This document shows, in pieces, positions 26,463 to 36,431 of a DNA stretch of 64,000 nt. Location: positions 62,001-126,000 of the forward strand of contig RAYQ01000002.1 of assembly GCA_003612395.1 (NCBI GenBank). Reading direction: 5' to 3'. Each line of letters opens with the position of its first letter. Position 1 is the stretch's first letter. Under the pieces are notes generated by a model. The model made no database searches. It had not been told where the DNA came from and saw only the letters and a list, made by a program, of their open reading frames with translations. Both the position numbers and the translations under genes were made by a program. Source of the stretch: Parablautia intestinalis (GTDB lineage Bacteria > Bacillota > Clostridia > Lachnospirales > Lachnospiraceae).

Positions 26463-28055
26463 TTGAGTGACTATAAGCAGGAGATAAACAGAAGAAGAAC
26501 CTTTGCAATTATTTCTCACCCGGATGCGGGTAAAACTACCCTGACAGAAAAGTTCCTTTTATATGGGGGAGCTATTAATCTTGCAGGAAGTGTAAAGGGC
26601 AAGGCAACGGCAAGACATGCGGTTTCCGACTGGATGGAGATTGAAAAAGAAAGAGGTATTTCCGTTACCTCATCGGTATTGCAGTTTGAATATGGCGGCT
26701 TTTGCATTAATATTCTGGACACGCCGGGACACCAGGATTTTTCCGAAGATACGTACCGCACCCTGATGGCAGCGGATTCTGCGGTGATGGTAATAGATGC
26801 CTCTAAGGGAGTGGAGGCTCAGACCCGTAAACTTTTTAAGGTCTGTGTGATGCGGAAAATACCTATCTTTACCTTTATTAACAAGTTGGACAGAGATGCC
26901 AACGATACGTTTGAGCTGTTAGATGAAATAGAAAAGGAACTTGGAATCGCCACCTGTCCTGTAAACTGGCCTATTGGTTCCGGAAAAAGGTTTAAAGGAG
27001 TCTATGACAGAGAAAGGAAATGCATTCTTACGTATTCTGATACGGAGAAAGGAACGAAGGAAGGAGAGACCACGCAGATCCCGGCAGAGGATTCGGACAA
27101 GCTTACAGAGGCAATCGGGCAGGAAGCAGCGGATACGCTCAGAGAGGAAATTGAGCTTTTAGACGGCGCCAGTGCGGAGTTTGATCTGGATTTGGTGCGC
27201 AGCGGTGACTTGACACCCGTATTTTTTGGTTCGGCTCTTACCAATTTTGGTGTGGAGTTCTTTTTGCAGCATTTCCTTAAAATGACTACCACACCGCTGC
27301 CAAGAAAGGCGGATACCGGCTTTATCGTTCCAGACGAACATGATTTTTCGGCTTTTATATTTAAGATACAGGCTAATATGAATAAAGCGCACAGAGACAG
27401 AATTGCATTTATGCGGATCTGCTCCGGAAAGTATGAAGCGAGCATGGAGGTAAAGCATGTGCAGGGGGGAAAGGTTATGCGTCTTTCACAGCCCCAACAG
27501 ATTATGGCCAGCGAGAGGAAGATTTTAGACGAGGCTTATGCCGGGGATATTATCGGCGTATTTGACCCGGGTATTTTTTCCATCGGAGATACTTTATGTA
27601 TGCCGAAAGAACAGTTTAGCTACGAGGGAATACCTACTTTTGCACCGGAGCATTTCGCAAGGGTGAGGCAGGTTGACACCATGAAGCGGAAGCAGTTCGT
27701 GAAGGGGATTACCCAGATTGCCCAGGAGGGCGCTATACAGATTTTTCAGGAATTTAATACCGGCATGGAGGAGATTATAGTAGGTGTAGTGGGCGTGCTG
27801 CAGTTTGATGTACTGAAATATCGGCTGGAAAACGAATACAATGTGGAGATTAGGCTGGAAAATCTGCCTTATGAACATATCAGATGGATTGAGAACAAGG
27901 AAATCGACTTAAACAGGCTGGTGGGCACCTCTGATATGAAAAAGATTAAGGATTTGAAGGGAAATCCTCTGTTACTGTTTGTAAATGCGTGGAGCGTTGG
28001 AATGACGCTGGATAGAAATGAAGGATTAAAGCTTTCGGAGTTTGGACGTGATTAA
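26463..28055 (+). CDS. prfC: Peptide chain release factor 3
   Basis: RF3 is the GTPase that recycles RF1/RF2 from the ribosome after termination. Motifs are SHPDAGKTTLTEK (G1), ERGISVTSS (G2), DTPGHQDF (G3) and NKLDRDA (G4), followed by the RF3-specific C-terminal domain. The TTG start at 26463 is 7 nt from GGAGG (26451-26455) and gives 530 aa, the family length. An upstream ATG would lack a ribosome site. The next gene starts at the base after the stop codon. Confidence 0.95.
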   Translation: MSDYKQEINRRRTFAIISHPDAGKTTLTEKFLLYGGAINLAGSVKGKATARHAVSDWMEIEKERGISVTSSVLQFEYGGFCINILDTPGHQDFSEDTYRTLMAADSAVMVIDASKGVEAQTRKLFKVCVMRKIPIFTFINKLDRDANDTFELLDEIEKELGIATCPVNWPIGSGKRFKGVYDRERKCILTYSDTEKGTKEGETTQIPAEDSDKLTEAIGQEAADTLREEIELLDGASAEFDLDLVRSGDLTPVFFGSALTNFGVEFFLQHFLKMTTTPLPRKADTGFIVPDEHDFSAFIFKIQANMNKAHRDRIAFMRICSGKYEASMEVKHVQGGKVMRLSQPQQIMASERKILDEAYAGDIIGVFDPGIFSIGDTLCMPKEQFSYEGIPTFAPEHFARVRQVDTMKRKQFVKGITQIAQEGAIQIFQEFNTGMEEIIVGVVGVLQFDVLKYRLENEYNVEIRLENLPYEHIRWIENKEIDLNRLVGTSDMKKIKDLKGNPLLLFVNAWSVGMTLDRNEGLKLSEFGRD

Positions 28056-29291
28056 ATGAAAAGAAAGAAAATCATATGGGCGGCTGTTTTTTGCATTCTG
28101 CTGCTGGCAGGCTGCAGCAATTTTACCGGGCCGGAGACGGAAAAAGATAATGACGTTTATGAGCAGGACATAACACAGGGCGAAAGGGACCGGCAGGGAG
28201 AAAAACAGGAAGCCCCGGCGGGGGAAGTGGAAGGAATTACAGGAATTTCCCCCCAGGAAACGGATCTTATCAGAAAACAGCAGACAGGGCTTTTTCATTA
28301 TGACAGGTTAAACGGGGAAGAACAGATCGTTTACGCGGAAATTCTAAAAATATTGCAGGAATTTGAGGATGGCGTGGCGTTATCCTGTGTGGAGACAGAG
28401 ATAATCGAAAAGGTTTTCCAATGTGTATTAAATGACCATCCCGAAATTTTTTATGTGGATGGCTACACCTTTACCAGATATACATTGGGGGAGGTGGTGA
28501 AAAAGATTACGTTTTCAGGCACCTACAATGTTTCCCGGCAGGAGGTGCAGGAGAAAGAGGCGCAGATCGATCAATATGTACAGGAGTGCCTGTCAGGGAT
28601 GAACGCTGATTTAGATGAATATGGAATTGTGAAATATATATATGAATATATTATCAGCCAGACGGAATATGATGCCGCATCTCCTGACAACCAGAATATC
28701 TGCTCCGTATTTATTCACAAAAGAAGTGTATGTCAGGGCTATGCGAAAGCAACCCAGTATCTGCTCAGAAAGGCCGGAATTGAAGCCACTCTGATTATGG
28801 GCAGAGTTTACGGGGGAGAAGGACATGCCTGGAATCTGGTTAAAATGGATGGAAATTATTATTATGTAGATACTACATGGGGAGACGCCTCCTATCAGAT
28901 TGTAGAAGGAAGCAGCGATAAAACTATTGGCAGTATTCCTCCTATCAATTATGATTATCTGTGTGTCACCACGCAGCAGATGGAAAAAACCCATGTAATT
29001 GAGCCTATTGTAGAGGTTCCTGCTTGTGAGAGCATGGAGAATAACTATTATGTGAGAGAAGGCCTTTATTTCACGGAACTGAATGAGGAAAAGCTAAAAG
29101 AAATGTTTCAGGCGGCCTACGGCAAGGGAAGCGCTTATGTGACATTAAAGTGCTCAGACGAACAGGTGTACAGGGAAATGATTGGATATTTGATAGAAGA
29201 ACAGGGAATCTTTCAGTATCTGGATGCGCAGGAGGGAACGGTTTCTTATGCAGAAAACGAAGAACAGCTGAGTCTGAGCTTTTGGCTGTAG
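28056..29291 (+). CDS. Transglutaminase-domain lipoprotein
   Basis: This predicted surface lipoprotein of 411 aa has lipobox LLLAGC at residues 16-21. After a charged linker (to about residue 70) comes a helical region. A transglutaminase-like core follows: [14 protein letters not shown] (Cys nucleophile near residue 228), [10 protein letters not shown] (His) and YYVDTTWGD (Asp). All three catalytic residues are present, so a protease or cross-linking activity on extracellular protein or cell wall is possible. The substrate is unknown. It abuts prfC with no spacer, implying co-transcription, though no functional link is evident. Confidence 0.85.
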   Translation: MKRKKIIWAAVFCILLLAGCSNFTGPETEKDNDVYEQDITQGERDRQGEKQEAPAGEVEGITGISPQETDLIRKQQTGLFHYDRLNGEEQIVYAEILKILQEFEDGVALSCVETEIIEKVFQCVLNDHPEIFYVDGYTFTRYTLGEVVKKITFSGTYNVSRQEVQEKEAQIDQYVQECLSGMNADLDEYGIVKYIYEYIISQTEYDAASPDNQNICSVFIHKRSVCQGYAKATQYLLRKAGIEATLIMGRVYGGEGHAWNLVKMDGNYYYVDTTWGDASYQIVEGSSDKTIGSIPPINYDYLCVTTQQMEKTHVIEPIVEVPACESMENNYYVREGLYFTELNEEKLKEMFQAAYGKGSAYVTLKCSDEQVYREMIGYLIEEQGIFQYLDAQEGTVSYAENEEQLSLSFWL

Positions 29292-29384
29292 CAGCGTAAG
29301 TATAATTTAGACTATGCAAAAAGCAGAATTTTTGATATATTATCATTAACAGACTTTCGGCATAGGAAAGAAAGGAACGCTATT

Positions 29385-29771
29385 ATGGAAAATACTTTTG
29401 AACAGAACACTTATGTATTACAGGAAGATGAGGATTTGGGAACAGTCAAGATTGCAGATGATGTGGTGGCAATGATAGCAGGCCTTGCCGCAACCGAGGT
29501 GGAAGGCGTTGCAGCTATGGCTGGCAATATCAGCAATGAGCTTATGAGCAAAATGGGAGTAAAGAGCTTGTCTAAAGGCGTTAAGGTGGAGGTTACCGGC
29601 AAGAAGGTGAAGGCGGAGCTTGCCCTTATTGTAGAGTATGGCTATAATATTCCCGTTACATCACAGAGAGTACAAAGCAAAGTGAAATCAACTATCGAAA
29701 ATATGACAGGTCTGGAAGTATCGGATGTGAATATCCGTATCGCCGGGGTCAATATGCAGAAAAACGGATAA
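29385..29771 (+). CDS. Asp23/Gls24 family envelope stress protein
   Basis: The 128-aa protein belongs to the Asp23/Gls24 (DUF322, YloU-like) family: GTVKIADDVVAMIAGLAATEVEGVAAM near residues 19-45 and VEYGYNIPVTSQRVQSKVK near 85. The family binds near the membrane and is tied to alkaline or envelope stress. Placement directly before nusB-xseA-xseB-ispA is typical of Firmicutes. The start follows GAAAGGAAC. A sigma-A promoter may lie in the 93-bp upstream gap, but none was convincing. Confidence 0.92.
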   Translation: MENTFEQNTYVLQEDEDLGTVKIADDVVAMIAGLAATEVEGVAAMAGNISNELMSKMGVKSLSKGVKVEVTGKKVKAELALIVEYGYNIPVTSQRVQSKVKSTIENMTGLEVSDVNIRIAGVNMQKNG

Positions 29772-29787
29772 GTACGGGTAGATGCTT

Positions 29788-30186
29788 ATGAGCAGAAGAG
29801 AAATGAGGGAGCGGCTTTTTAAGCTGCTATTCCGTGTAGAATTTAATCCGAAGGATGAAATGGCAGAGCAGGAAAACTTCTTTTTTGATTCGGAGGAAAA
29901 TACCGGAAGCGAAGAAGAAAATGCCTGGATCAGCGGGAAATTTAACAGAATTATAGAGAAATTGGATGAAATTGACCAGGCTTTAAACGAAAGGGTACAG
30001 GGCTGGAACACAGAACGTATGGGCAAGGTGGACCTTACGATCTTAAGGCTGGCTGTTTATGAGGTTATCTATGACGAAAGCATCCCCACGGGTGTTGCAA
30101 TTAATGAAGCGGTGGAGCTTGCCAAGAAATTTGGACAGGATTCCTCCCCTTCCTTTGTAAATGGCGTGCTGGCGAAATTTGCATAA
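29788..30186 (+). CDS. nusB: Transcription antitermination factor NusB
   Basis: NusB joins NusE (S10) on boxA RNA to prevent premature termination in rRNA operons. The 132-aa all-helical protein begins [19 protein letters not shown] and has [31 protein letters not shown] near residues 82-113, the family signature region. The start could also be the ATG at 29782; neither has a strong ribosome site. It lies between asp23 and xseA. Confidence 0.93.
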   Translation: MSRREMRERLFKLLFRVEFNPKDEMAEQENFFFDSEENTGSEEENAWISGKFNRIIEKLDEIDQALNERVQGWNTERMGKVDLTILRLAVYEVIYDESIPTGVAINEAVELAKKFGQDSSPSFVNGVLAKFA

Positions 30187-30232
30187 GGCATTGCCGTGAG
30201 CGGTTTTTAAAAGCGACAGCATGAGGCTATAA

Positions 30233-31438
30233 ATGCAGAATGTTTATACAGTAGGACAGATAAATTCATATATTAAAAATATGTTCGCGCAGGACTTTTT
30301 ATTACAGGAACTGTCTATAAAAGGAGAGGTCAGTAACTGTAAATACCATTCCTCCGGACATATTTATTTTACTTTAAAGGACGAAAAAGGAACGATTTCC
30401 TGTGTAATGTTTGCGGGAAACCGCTCCGGCCTTCGGTTTCGTATGGCAGAAGGAATGCAGGTGGTGGTAAAGGGTACCATTGATGTGTATGAGCGGGACG
30501 GCAAGTACCAGATGTATACCAGAAGCATAACAAGAGATGGAGCGGGAGCCCTTTACGAGCGATTTGAACGTCTAAAGCAGGAACTGTTAGAACGGGGAAT
30601 GTTTGCCCCGGAGTATAAAAAGCCCATACCGGAATACGTCAGAACGCTGGGAGTAGTGACGGCGCCTACAGGGGCAGCGGTGAGGGATATTATCAATATT
30701 GCATCCAGAAGAAATCCGTATGTGCAGATTATTTTGTACCCCGCAATTGTGCAGGGAGAGGCAGCAGCGGCAAGCATTGTGGAAGGAATACATGCCCTGG
30801 AGGCAAAGCAGGTGGACGTCATGATTGTAGGGCGGGGCGGCGGAACTATTGAGGATTTGTGGGCTTTTAATGAAGAAGTGGTTGCTCAGGCAGTATTTGA
30901 CTGCAGTATTCCCATCATTTCAGCGGTAGGTCATGAGACCGATACAACGATCATTGACTATGTGGCTGATTTGCGGGCCCCGACCCCTTCGGCTGCTGCG
31001 GAACTGGCGGTATTTGATGTTTCCTTACTACAATCACAGTTAGATGGTATGCGCCTTACGCTGAACCGTCAGATACAGGGACGCTTGAGGCTTGAGCGTA
31101 CAAGGCTTAAAGCTGTGGAAGCCAGACTAAAAATGAACAGCCCCGTAGGGAAAATCAGGGAGAAAAAAACCTATGCCATGAATCTGGAGGAGAGAATGAC
31201 CAGTGCTATGAGAAATCAGATTACTGGTAAAAGGCACAGACTGGCAATTTATATAGAAAAATTAAAGGGACTTTCACCTCTTGATAAGTTAAACCAGGGA
31301 TATTCCTATATTTCGGATAAGGAGGGAAGAACCCTGACAGATATCAATAAAGTGAAAATCGGTGATAAACTGCAGATTTACGTAAAAAATGGCAGGATGG
31401 AAGCTGAAGTGACCGGAAAATATCCAAAGATGCAATAA
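30233..31438 (+). CDS. xseA: Exodeoxyribonuclease VII large subunit
   Basis: XseA is the catalytic subunit of exonuclease VII, which degrades single-stranded DNA. The N-terminal OB fold (VYTVGQINSYIKNMF, then KGEVSNCKYHSSGHIYFTLKD) precedes the catalytic core with VIVGRGGGTIEDLWAFNEE near residue 200 and SAVGHETDTTIIDYVADLRAPTPS. A coiled-coil tail follows. The 401-aa length is normal. xseB follows after a short gap and ispA after that, the standard order. Confidence 0.96.
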   Translation: MQNVYTVGQINSYIKNMFAQDFLLQELSIKGEVSNCKYHSSGHIYFTLKDEKGTISCVMFAGNRSGLRFRMAEGMQVVVKGTIDVYERDGKYQMYTRSITRDGAGALYERFERLKQELLERGMFAPEYKKPIPEYVRTLGVVTAPTGAAVRDIINIASRRNPYVQIILYPAIVQGEAAAASIVEGIHALEAKQVDVMIVGRGGGTIEDLWAFNEEVVAQAVFDCSIPIISAVGHETDTTIIDYVADLRAPTPSAAAELAVFDVSLLQSQLDGMRLTLNRQIQGRLRLERTRLKAVEARLKMNSPVGKIREKKTYAMNLEERMTSAMRNQITGKRHRLAIYIEKLKGLSPLDKLNQGYSYISDKEGRTLTDINKVKIGDKLQIYVKNGRMEAEVTGKYPKMQ

Positions 31439-31480
31439 GTTTCTGATATGCTTGCAGGTAAAAAGAGGAATGAGGAAGAT

Positions 31481-31699
31481 ATGCCAGAACAGGACGAAAA
31501 AGAATTAAAGCTGGAAGAAGCATTTGAAAAACTGGAGGAAGCCGTCACGGCCTTAGAAAAGGAGGATATCTCTTTGGAAGAGTCCTTTCAAATTTATAAA
31601 GGCGGAATGGAACTTTTAAAAAAGTGTAATCAGGCGATAGATCAGGTGGAAAAAAAGGTACTGGTACTAAATGAGGATGGAGAAACCTATGAATTTTAA
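31481..31699 (+). CDS. xseB: Exodeoxyribonuclease VII small subunit
   Basis: XseB is the small helical subunit that binds XseA in several copies. The product has KLEEAFEKLEEAVTALEKED and SLEESFQIYKGGMELLKKC, the family hallmark. The ATG at 31481 follows GAGGAAG and gives 72 aa. An ATG at 31448 would add eleven residues with no ribosome site. Its 3' end overlaps the start of ispA by 11 nt. Confidence 0.92.
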   Translation: MPEQDEKELKLEEAFEKLEEAVTALEKEDISLEESFQIYKGGMELLKKCNQAIDQVEKKVLVLNEDGETYEF

Positions 31700-32618
31700 A
31701 CAGCAGCTGGATGAAAAGACAAAGTTTGCGGAGGATGTTTTAAAAAAATATCTGCCAAAGGAAGAAGGCTTTCAAAAGAAGGTGCTGGAAGCAATGAACT
31801 ACAGTGTTATGGCAGGAGGAAAGCGGCTGCGCCCTATTCTGATGAGAGAAAGCTTTCTTTTGTTTGGAGGAGAGGGGAACCTGACAGAGCCTTTTATGGC
31901 GGCGCTGGAAATGATACACAATTATTCTCTGGTTCATGACGATCTTCCGGCTATGGATAATGATGAGTATCGAAGAGGCCGTAAGACTACCTGGAATGTT
32001 TACGGGGACGGCATGGCAGTGTTAGCAGGAGACGGGCTTTTGAACCTGGCTTTTGAGAGTGCGGCTTCAGCCTTTGACCTTACCGATGATCCGGAGCTTA
32101 CAAAGCGTACGGCAAAAGCGATTCAGATTCTCGGAAAAAAAGCCGGTATTTACGGGATGATTGGAGGACAGGCTGCTGATATAGAAGCAGAGACGGGAAT
32201 CGGGGTGGATAAGGAGCTTCTTTTCTTCATTCACGAAAATAAAACGGCTGCATTAATCCAGGCGGCCATGATGATAGGCGCTGTCCTGGCCGGAGCCGGT
32301 AAAGAGGCTGTAGAAGCCATGGAAAAGGCAGCTTATAATATAGGAATTGCCTTTCAGATTCAGGATGATATTTTGGATGTTACCGGCAGTGAAAAAGTTC
32401 TGGGAAAGCCAATCGGAAGTGATGAGAAAAACCATAAGCTGACTTATGTATCCTCTCATGGACTGGACGAGGCTAAGAAAGAGGTAAGCCGCTTATCAGG
32501 GGAGGCGCTTTCTATTCTGCGTTCTTTTGAAAATCACATTGACAGTGGAGAAAATAAAATTTATAGAAATTTGTTTCTGGAGGAGCTGGTAACTGTGCTT
32601 ATTACCAGAGAAAAATAA
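31689..32618 (+). CDS. ispA: Polyprenyl synthetase, farnesyl/geranyl diphosphate synthase type
   Basis: The enzyme condenses isopentenyl diphosphate with allylic diphosphates to give C15 or related prenyl chains. The first aspartate-rich motif is DDLPAMDND near residue 85 and the second is DDILDVTG near 225. GGKRLRP near residue 45 binds IPP. The ATG at 31689 overlaps the xseB end, with GGATGGAG upstream, and gives 309 aa. The operon order xseB-ispA-dxs joins the MEP-pathway enzyme with prenyl chain synthesis. Confidence 0.93.
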   Translation: MNFKQQLDEKTKFAEDVLKKYLPKEEGFQKKVLEAMNYSVMAGGKRLRPILMRESFLLFGGEGNLTEPFMAALEMIHNYSLVHDDLPAMDNDEYRRGRKTTWNVYGDGMAVLAGDGLLNLAFESAASAFDLTDDPELTKRTAKAIQILGKKAGIYGMIGGQAADIEAETGIGVDKELLFFIHENKTAALIQAAMMIGAVLAGAGKEAVEAMEKAAYNIGIAFQIQDDILDVTGSEKVLGKPIGSDEKNHKLTYVSSHGLDEAKKEVSRLSGEALSILRSFENHIDSGENKIYRNLFLEELVTVLITREK

Positions 32619-32728
32619 TTGCGGCGGGCAATACGATTTTAGATGACCGAGGGAGTAACAGATAAACAATATTCTTACAGTAACAGTTGTTGGAGCGTAA
32701 CAGAACATAAGAAAAGAAGGTTGAGAAA

Positions 32729-34597
32729 ATGCTGCTTGATCAGATTAAGGGTGTTAATGACATTAAGAATATCAGTCCATCAGATTATCAGGAGCTTGCC
32801 CAGGAAATACGAGACTTCCTGATTGAAAAAATATCCCATACCGGTGGACATTTAGGGTCTAATTTAGGAGCGGTGGAGTTGACAATGGCCCTTCATCTGT
32901 CCTTGAATCTTCCTCAGGATAAGCTGATTTGGGATGTTGGACATCAGTCCTATACCCATAAGCTGCTCACAGGAAGAAAGGATGGCTTTGAAAATTTAAG
33001 AAAGTTTGGGGGAATGAGTGGATTCCCTAAAAGGAAGGAAAGCGAATGCGACTGTTTTGACACAGGACACAGCTCAACTTCCATCTCAGCCGGCCTGGGG
33101 CTTGTGAAAGCACGGGATATTCAGGGAGGCACTAACACGGTGGTTTCGGTGATCGGAGACGGTTCCCTTACAGGAGGAATGGCTTATGAGGCCCTGAATA
33201 ATGCGGCTAAGCTGGAAACCAATTTTATCATTGTGCTTAATGACAATAATATGTCCATTTCGGAGAATGTAGGCGGTATGTCCAAATATTTAAATAATAT
33301 CAGGACAGCAGACGCTTATTTGAATATCAAGGAAGGCATATACAATACATTAAAAGAAATTCCCAGAGGAGAAAAGGTGGTAAAGGGCATCCGCAGGGCA
33401 AAGAGCAGCTTTAAACAGCTGGTAGTTCCGGGAATGCTTTTTGAGGATATGGGCATTACGTATTTAGGGCCTGTAGACGGACATAACATTCCGGCTATGC
33501 TGCGTGTTCTGCAGGAGGCGAAGAGGACAAGAAATGCGGTGATTGTCCACGTGATTACCCAAAAGGGAAAGGGCTTTGCCCCCGCAGAGCGCCATCCGGC
33601 CAGATTCCATGGAGCGGAGCCTTTTGACATTGAAACCGGTTTGCCTGCAAAGCCAAGAACCACAGCCAGCTATACGGATATTTTTTCTACGGTTATGACC
33701 AAATTAGGGGCAAGGGATGAAAAGGTGGTTGCCATTACGGCCGCCATGCTGGACGGAACAGGTTTAAAGCGGTTCCGGAATATGTATCCGGAGCGCCTGT
33801 TCGATGTGGGGATTGCGGAAGAACACGCGGTGACCTTTGCGGCTGGTCTGGCAGCCGGGGGGTTAAAACCGGTGGTAGCGATTTATTCTTCTTTTTTGCA
33901 GAGGGGTTATGACCAGATTCTGCATGATGTCTGTATGCAAAAGCTTCCGGTAGTGTTTGCCATTGATCGTGCCGGGTTAGTGGGAAGCGATGGGGAAACT
34001 CATCAGGGAGTATTTGATTTATCTTATTTATCCAGTATTCCGGATATGTGTATTATGGCGCCTAAAAACAAATGGGAGCTTTCTGATATGATGAAGTTTG
34101 CCATTTCTTTTGGCGCGCCCATTGCAATCCGCTACCCCAGAGGGGAGGCTTATGCAGGACTCAGGGAATACCGCGCACCTATTGAACTGGGTAATGCGGA
34201 GCTTATCTGCGCAGAAGGAGACGTGTGCCTGATGGCTTTGGGAAGTATGGTAAAAGTGGCGGAGAAGGTAAAAGAGCTGTTAAATAAAGCCGGACATAAG
34301 TGCAGTATTATAAATGCGAGATTTGCTAAGCCCATTGATGCAGATGCGGTAAAGTGGGCGGTCCGGAATCATAAACTGGTAGTTACAATGGAAGAAAACG
34401 TTGCAATCGGCGGCTATGGAGAAAAGGTCAGGGATATAGTTGACGGCCTGAAAGCACCTGAGAAGAAATCTTATGCGAAGGTTCTGCAGATCGCAGTGCC
34501 TGACAGATATGTGGAGCACGGCAGTGTGGAACAGCTGATGCGGGAAATCGGCATGGACGCTGAATCTATTTTTAACAAGGTGAAGGAAAATCTCTGA
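32729..34597 (+). CDS. dxs: 1-deoxy-D-xylulose-5-phosphate synthase
   Basis: DXS makes 1-deoxyxylulose-5-phosphate from pyruvate and glyceraldehyde-3-phosphate, the first step of the MEP isoprenoid pathway. The thiamine diphosphate site is GDGSLTGGMAYEALNNAA near residue 144. Also present are DVGHQSYTHKLLTGR and the transketolase central motif with GIAEEHAVTFAAGLA near 365. At 622 aa it is full length. The 110-bp gap after ispA holds no gene. Confidence 0.97.
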   Translation: MLLDQIKGVNDIKNISPSDYQELAQEIRDFLIEKISHTGGHLGSNLGAVELTMALHLSLNLPQDKLIWDVGHQSYTHKLLTGRKDGFENLRKFGGMSGFPKRKESECDCFDTGHSSTSISAGLGLVKARDIQGGTNTVVSVIGDGSLTGGMAYEALNNAAKLETNFIIVLNDNNMSISENVGGMSKYLNNIRTADAYLNIKEGIYNTLKEIPRGEKVVKGIRRAKSSFKQLVVPGMLFEDMGITYLGPVDGHNIPAMLRVLQEAKRTRNAVIVHVITQKGKGFAPAERHPARFHGAEPFDIETGLPAKPRTTASYTDIFSTVMTKLGARDEKVVAITAAMLDGTGLKRFRNMYPERLFDVGIAEEHAVTFAAGLAAGGLKPVVAIYSSFLQRGYDQILHDVCMQKLPVVFAIDRAGLVGSDGETHQGVFDLSYLSSIPDMCIMAPKNKWELSDMMKFAISFGAPIAIRYPRGEAYAGLREYRAPIELGNAELICAEGDVCLMALGSMVKVAEKVKELLNKAGHKCSIINARFAKPIDADAVKWAVRNHKLVVTMEENVAIGGYGEKVRDIVDGLKAPEKKSYAKVLQIAVPDRYVEHGSVEQLMREIGMDAESIFNKVKENL

Positions 34598-34696
34598 GAG
34601 GTCAAAATATTGACCCAAACGTTGCGATAAAGGGCCTGCGGAGAGTAAAGAACAGTACGGTTTTAAGAAGAGCAGGGGAGAAATGGGAAAGAGCAA

Positions 34697-35560
34697 ATGA
34701 AGGAGCGGCTTGATGTATTGCTTGTAAGGGAAGGGTACGCCCTTTCCAGAGAAAAGGCGAAAGCCATTATTATGTCGGGAAATGTGTTTGTGGACGGACA
34801 GAGGGAGGATAAAGCAGGCGCTTTCTTTGATCCGGATAAAATGCATATAGAGGTGAGGGGAAATACCCTGAAATATGTCAGCCGGGGAGGTCTTAAGCTG
34901 GAAAAGGCGGCCGCTGTGTTTGGAATTACACTGAATGGAAAGGTGTGCATGGATATTGGAGCTTCCACAGGGGGATTTACCGACTGTATGCTGCAAAACG
35001 GGGCCTTGCGTGTTTATTCTGTAGATGTGGGGCACGGGCAGCTTGCCTGGAAGCTGAGAAATGATGAGAGAGTTATTTGCATGGAAAAGACAAATTTCAG
35101 ATATATGACACCGGACGATGTTCCGGAGCAGATGGATTTTGCTTCTGTGGACGTTTCTTTTATCTCATTGACCAGAATACTGCCGCCGGCCTGGGCGCTT
35201 TTAAAGGATATGGGACAGATGGTATGTCTGATTAAGCCGCAGTTTGAAGCTGGGCGTGAAAAGGTCGGAAAAAAGGGTGTGGTCCGGGAGCCGGGAATCC
35301 ATGAAGAAGTGATACAAAAGGTGGCGGATTTTGCGGAGACTGCCGGTTTTGCCATTTTGAATCTGGATTATTCACCTATTAAGGGACCTGAGGGAAATAT
35401 AGAATATCTCATTTATTTACAAAAAAATATGGAAGAACGGGAAGAAATCGTAGGTGAGAATGGAAAAACAGAAGGTGTATGTGATCGCGGCACCAGAAAA
35501 TCCGAACTGGCATTGAATATAAGGGAAACGGTCTTAAAGGCGCATGCAAATCTGGATTAA
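34697..35560 (+). CDS. tlyA: TlyA-family rRNA 2'-O-methyltransferase
   Basis: TlyA proteins have an N-terminal S4 RNA-binding domain and an FtsJ-like methyltransferase domain that modifies 16S/23S rRNA cytidines. The S4 domain is residues 1-65 (RLDVLLVREGYALSREKAK). The SAM site is CMDIGASTGGFTDCML near residue 91, followed by DVSFISLT and LIKPQFEAGREKVGKKGVV. The 287-aa length is slightly above average because of a charged C-terminal tail. It lies between dxs and nadK, as usual in clostridia. Confidence 0.94.
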   Translation: MKERLDVLLVREGYALSREKAKAIIMSGNVFVDGQREDKAGAFFDPDKMHIEVRGNTLKYVSRGGLKLEKAAAVFGITLNGKVCMDIGASTGGFTDCMLQNGALRVYSVDVGHGQLAWKLRNDERVICMEKTNFRYMTPDDVPEQMDFASVDVSFISLTRILPPAWALLKDMGQMVCLIKPQFEAGREKVGKKGVVREPGIHEEVIQKVADFAETAGFAILNLDYSPIKGPEGNIEYLIYLQKNMEEREEIVGENGKTEGVCDRGTRKSELALNIRETVLKAHANLD

Positions 35561-35576
35561 AGGACTGACTTAAATT

Positions 35577-36431
35577 ATGGAACATTTTTATGTGATAACT
35601 AATCCCATGAAGGATACGGGCCACAGGACGGCCTGCTCTATCAGGGATTATCTTATAAGTCATGGCAAGACCTGCATGATTGACATTGGTACGGCAAAGC
35701 CGGGGCAGGAGGGCTACACCTACAAGGATCAGGTCAGCGAAGATGTGGACTGCATTATTGTACTTGGAGGAGATGGAACCCTGCTGCAGGCAGCCGTAGA
35801 TCTTGCGGGCAGGGACATTCCTTTTCTGGGAATTAACCTTGGCACCCTTGGCTTTCTGGCAGAGGTAAACAGGACAGATGTGGAGGAAGCATTAGGAAAG
35901 CTGATTCATAACGAGTATGTAATTGAAAAACGCATGATGCTTCTGGGAAAAAGCTATGACAGGCAGGGGATGAAAGATAAAGCAAGGGCTCTTAATGATA
36001 TTGTTATTACGAGAAAGGGTTCTCTGCAAATCATAAATTTTAATGTCTATGTGAACGGACAGTTGTTACACCGGTATCATGCGGATGGTATGATTATATC
36101 AACTCCTACCGGTTCAACGGGTTACAGCTTATCAGCAGGAGGGCCGATTGTAGAGCCCAAAGCAAGATTGATTTTACTTTCCCCTATCTGCTCCCATTCC
36201 ATGCAGAGCCGGAGTATGGTTTTGTCACCGGAGGATACGGTAATGGTGGAGATTGAAAGTACGAACAGTGGAGAGGTGCAGGAGGTGGAAGCCATATTTG
36301 ACGGAAGCCACAAGGTTACCCTTTGCACAGGGGACAGGATAGAAATTCAGGAATCCAACAAGACTACCGGTATCGTTAAATTAAGCCAGGTGAGCTTTTT
36401 GGAAGTACTACATAGAAAAATGGGGGATTAG
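35577..36431 (+). CDS. nadK: NAD kinase
   Basis: NadK phosphorylates NAD to NADP. Motifs are VLGGDGTLLQAA near residue 61, GINLGTLGFLAEV, the ALNDIVI element and STPTGSTGYSLSAGGPI near residue 176. The 284-aa length fits Firmicute enzymes. It starts 17 nt after tlyA and is followed by a 271-bp gap packed with palindromes. Confidence 0.96.
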   Translation: MEHFYVITNPMKDTGHRTACSIRDYLISHGKTCMIDIGTAKPGQEGYTYKDQVSEDVDCIIVLGGDGTLLQAAVDLAGRDIPFLGINLGTLGFLAEVNRTDVEEALGKLIHNEYVIEKRMMLLGKSYDRQGMKDKARALNDIVITRKGSLQIINFNVYVNGQLLHRYHADGMIISTPTGSTGYSLSAGGPIVEPKARLILLSPICSHSMQSRSMVLSPEDTVMVEIESTNSGEVQEVEAIFDGSHKVTLCTGDRIEIQESNKTTGIVKLSQVSFLEVLHRKMGD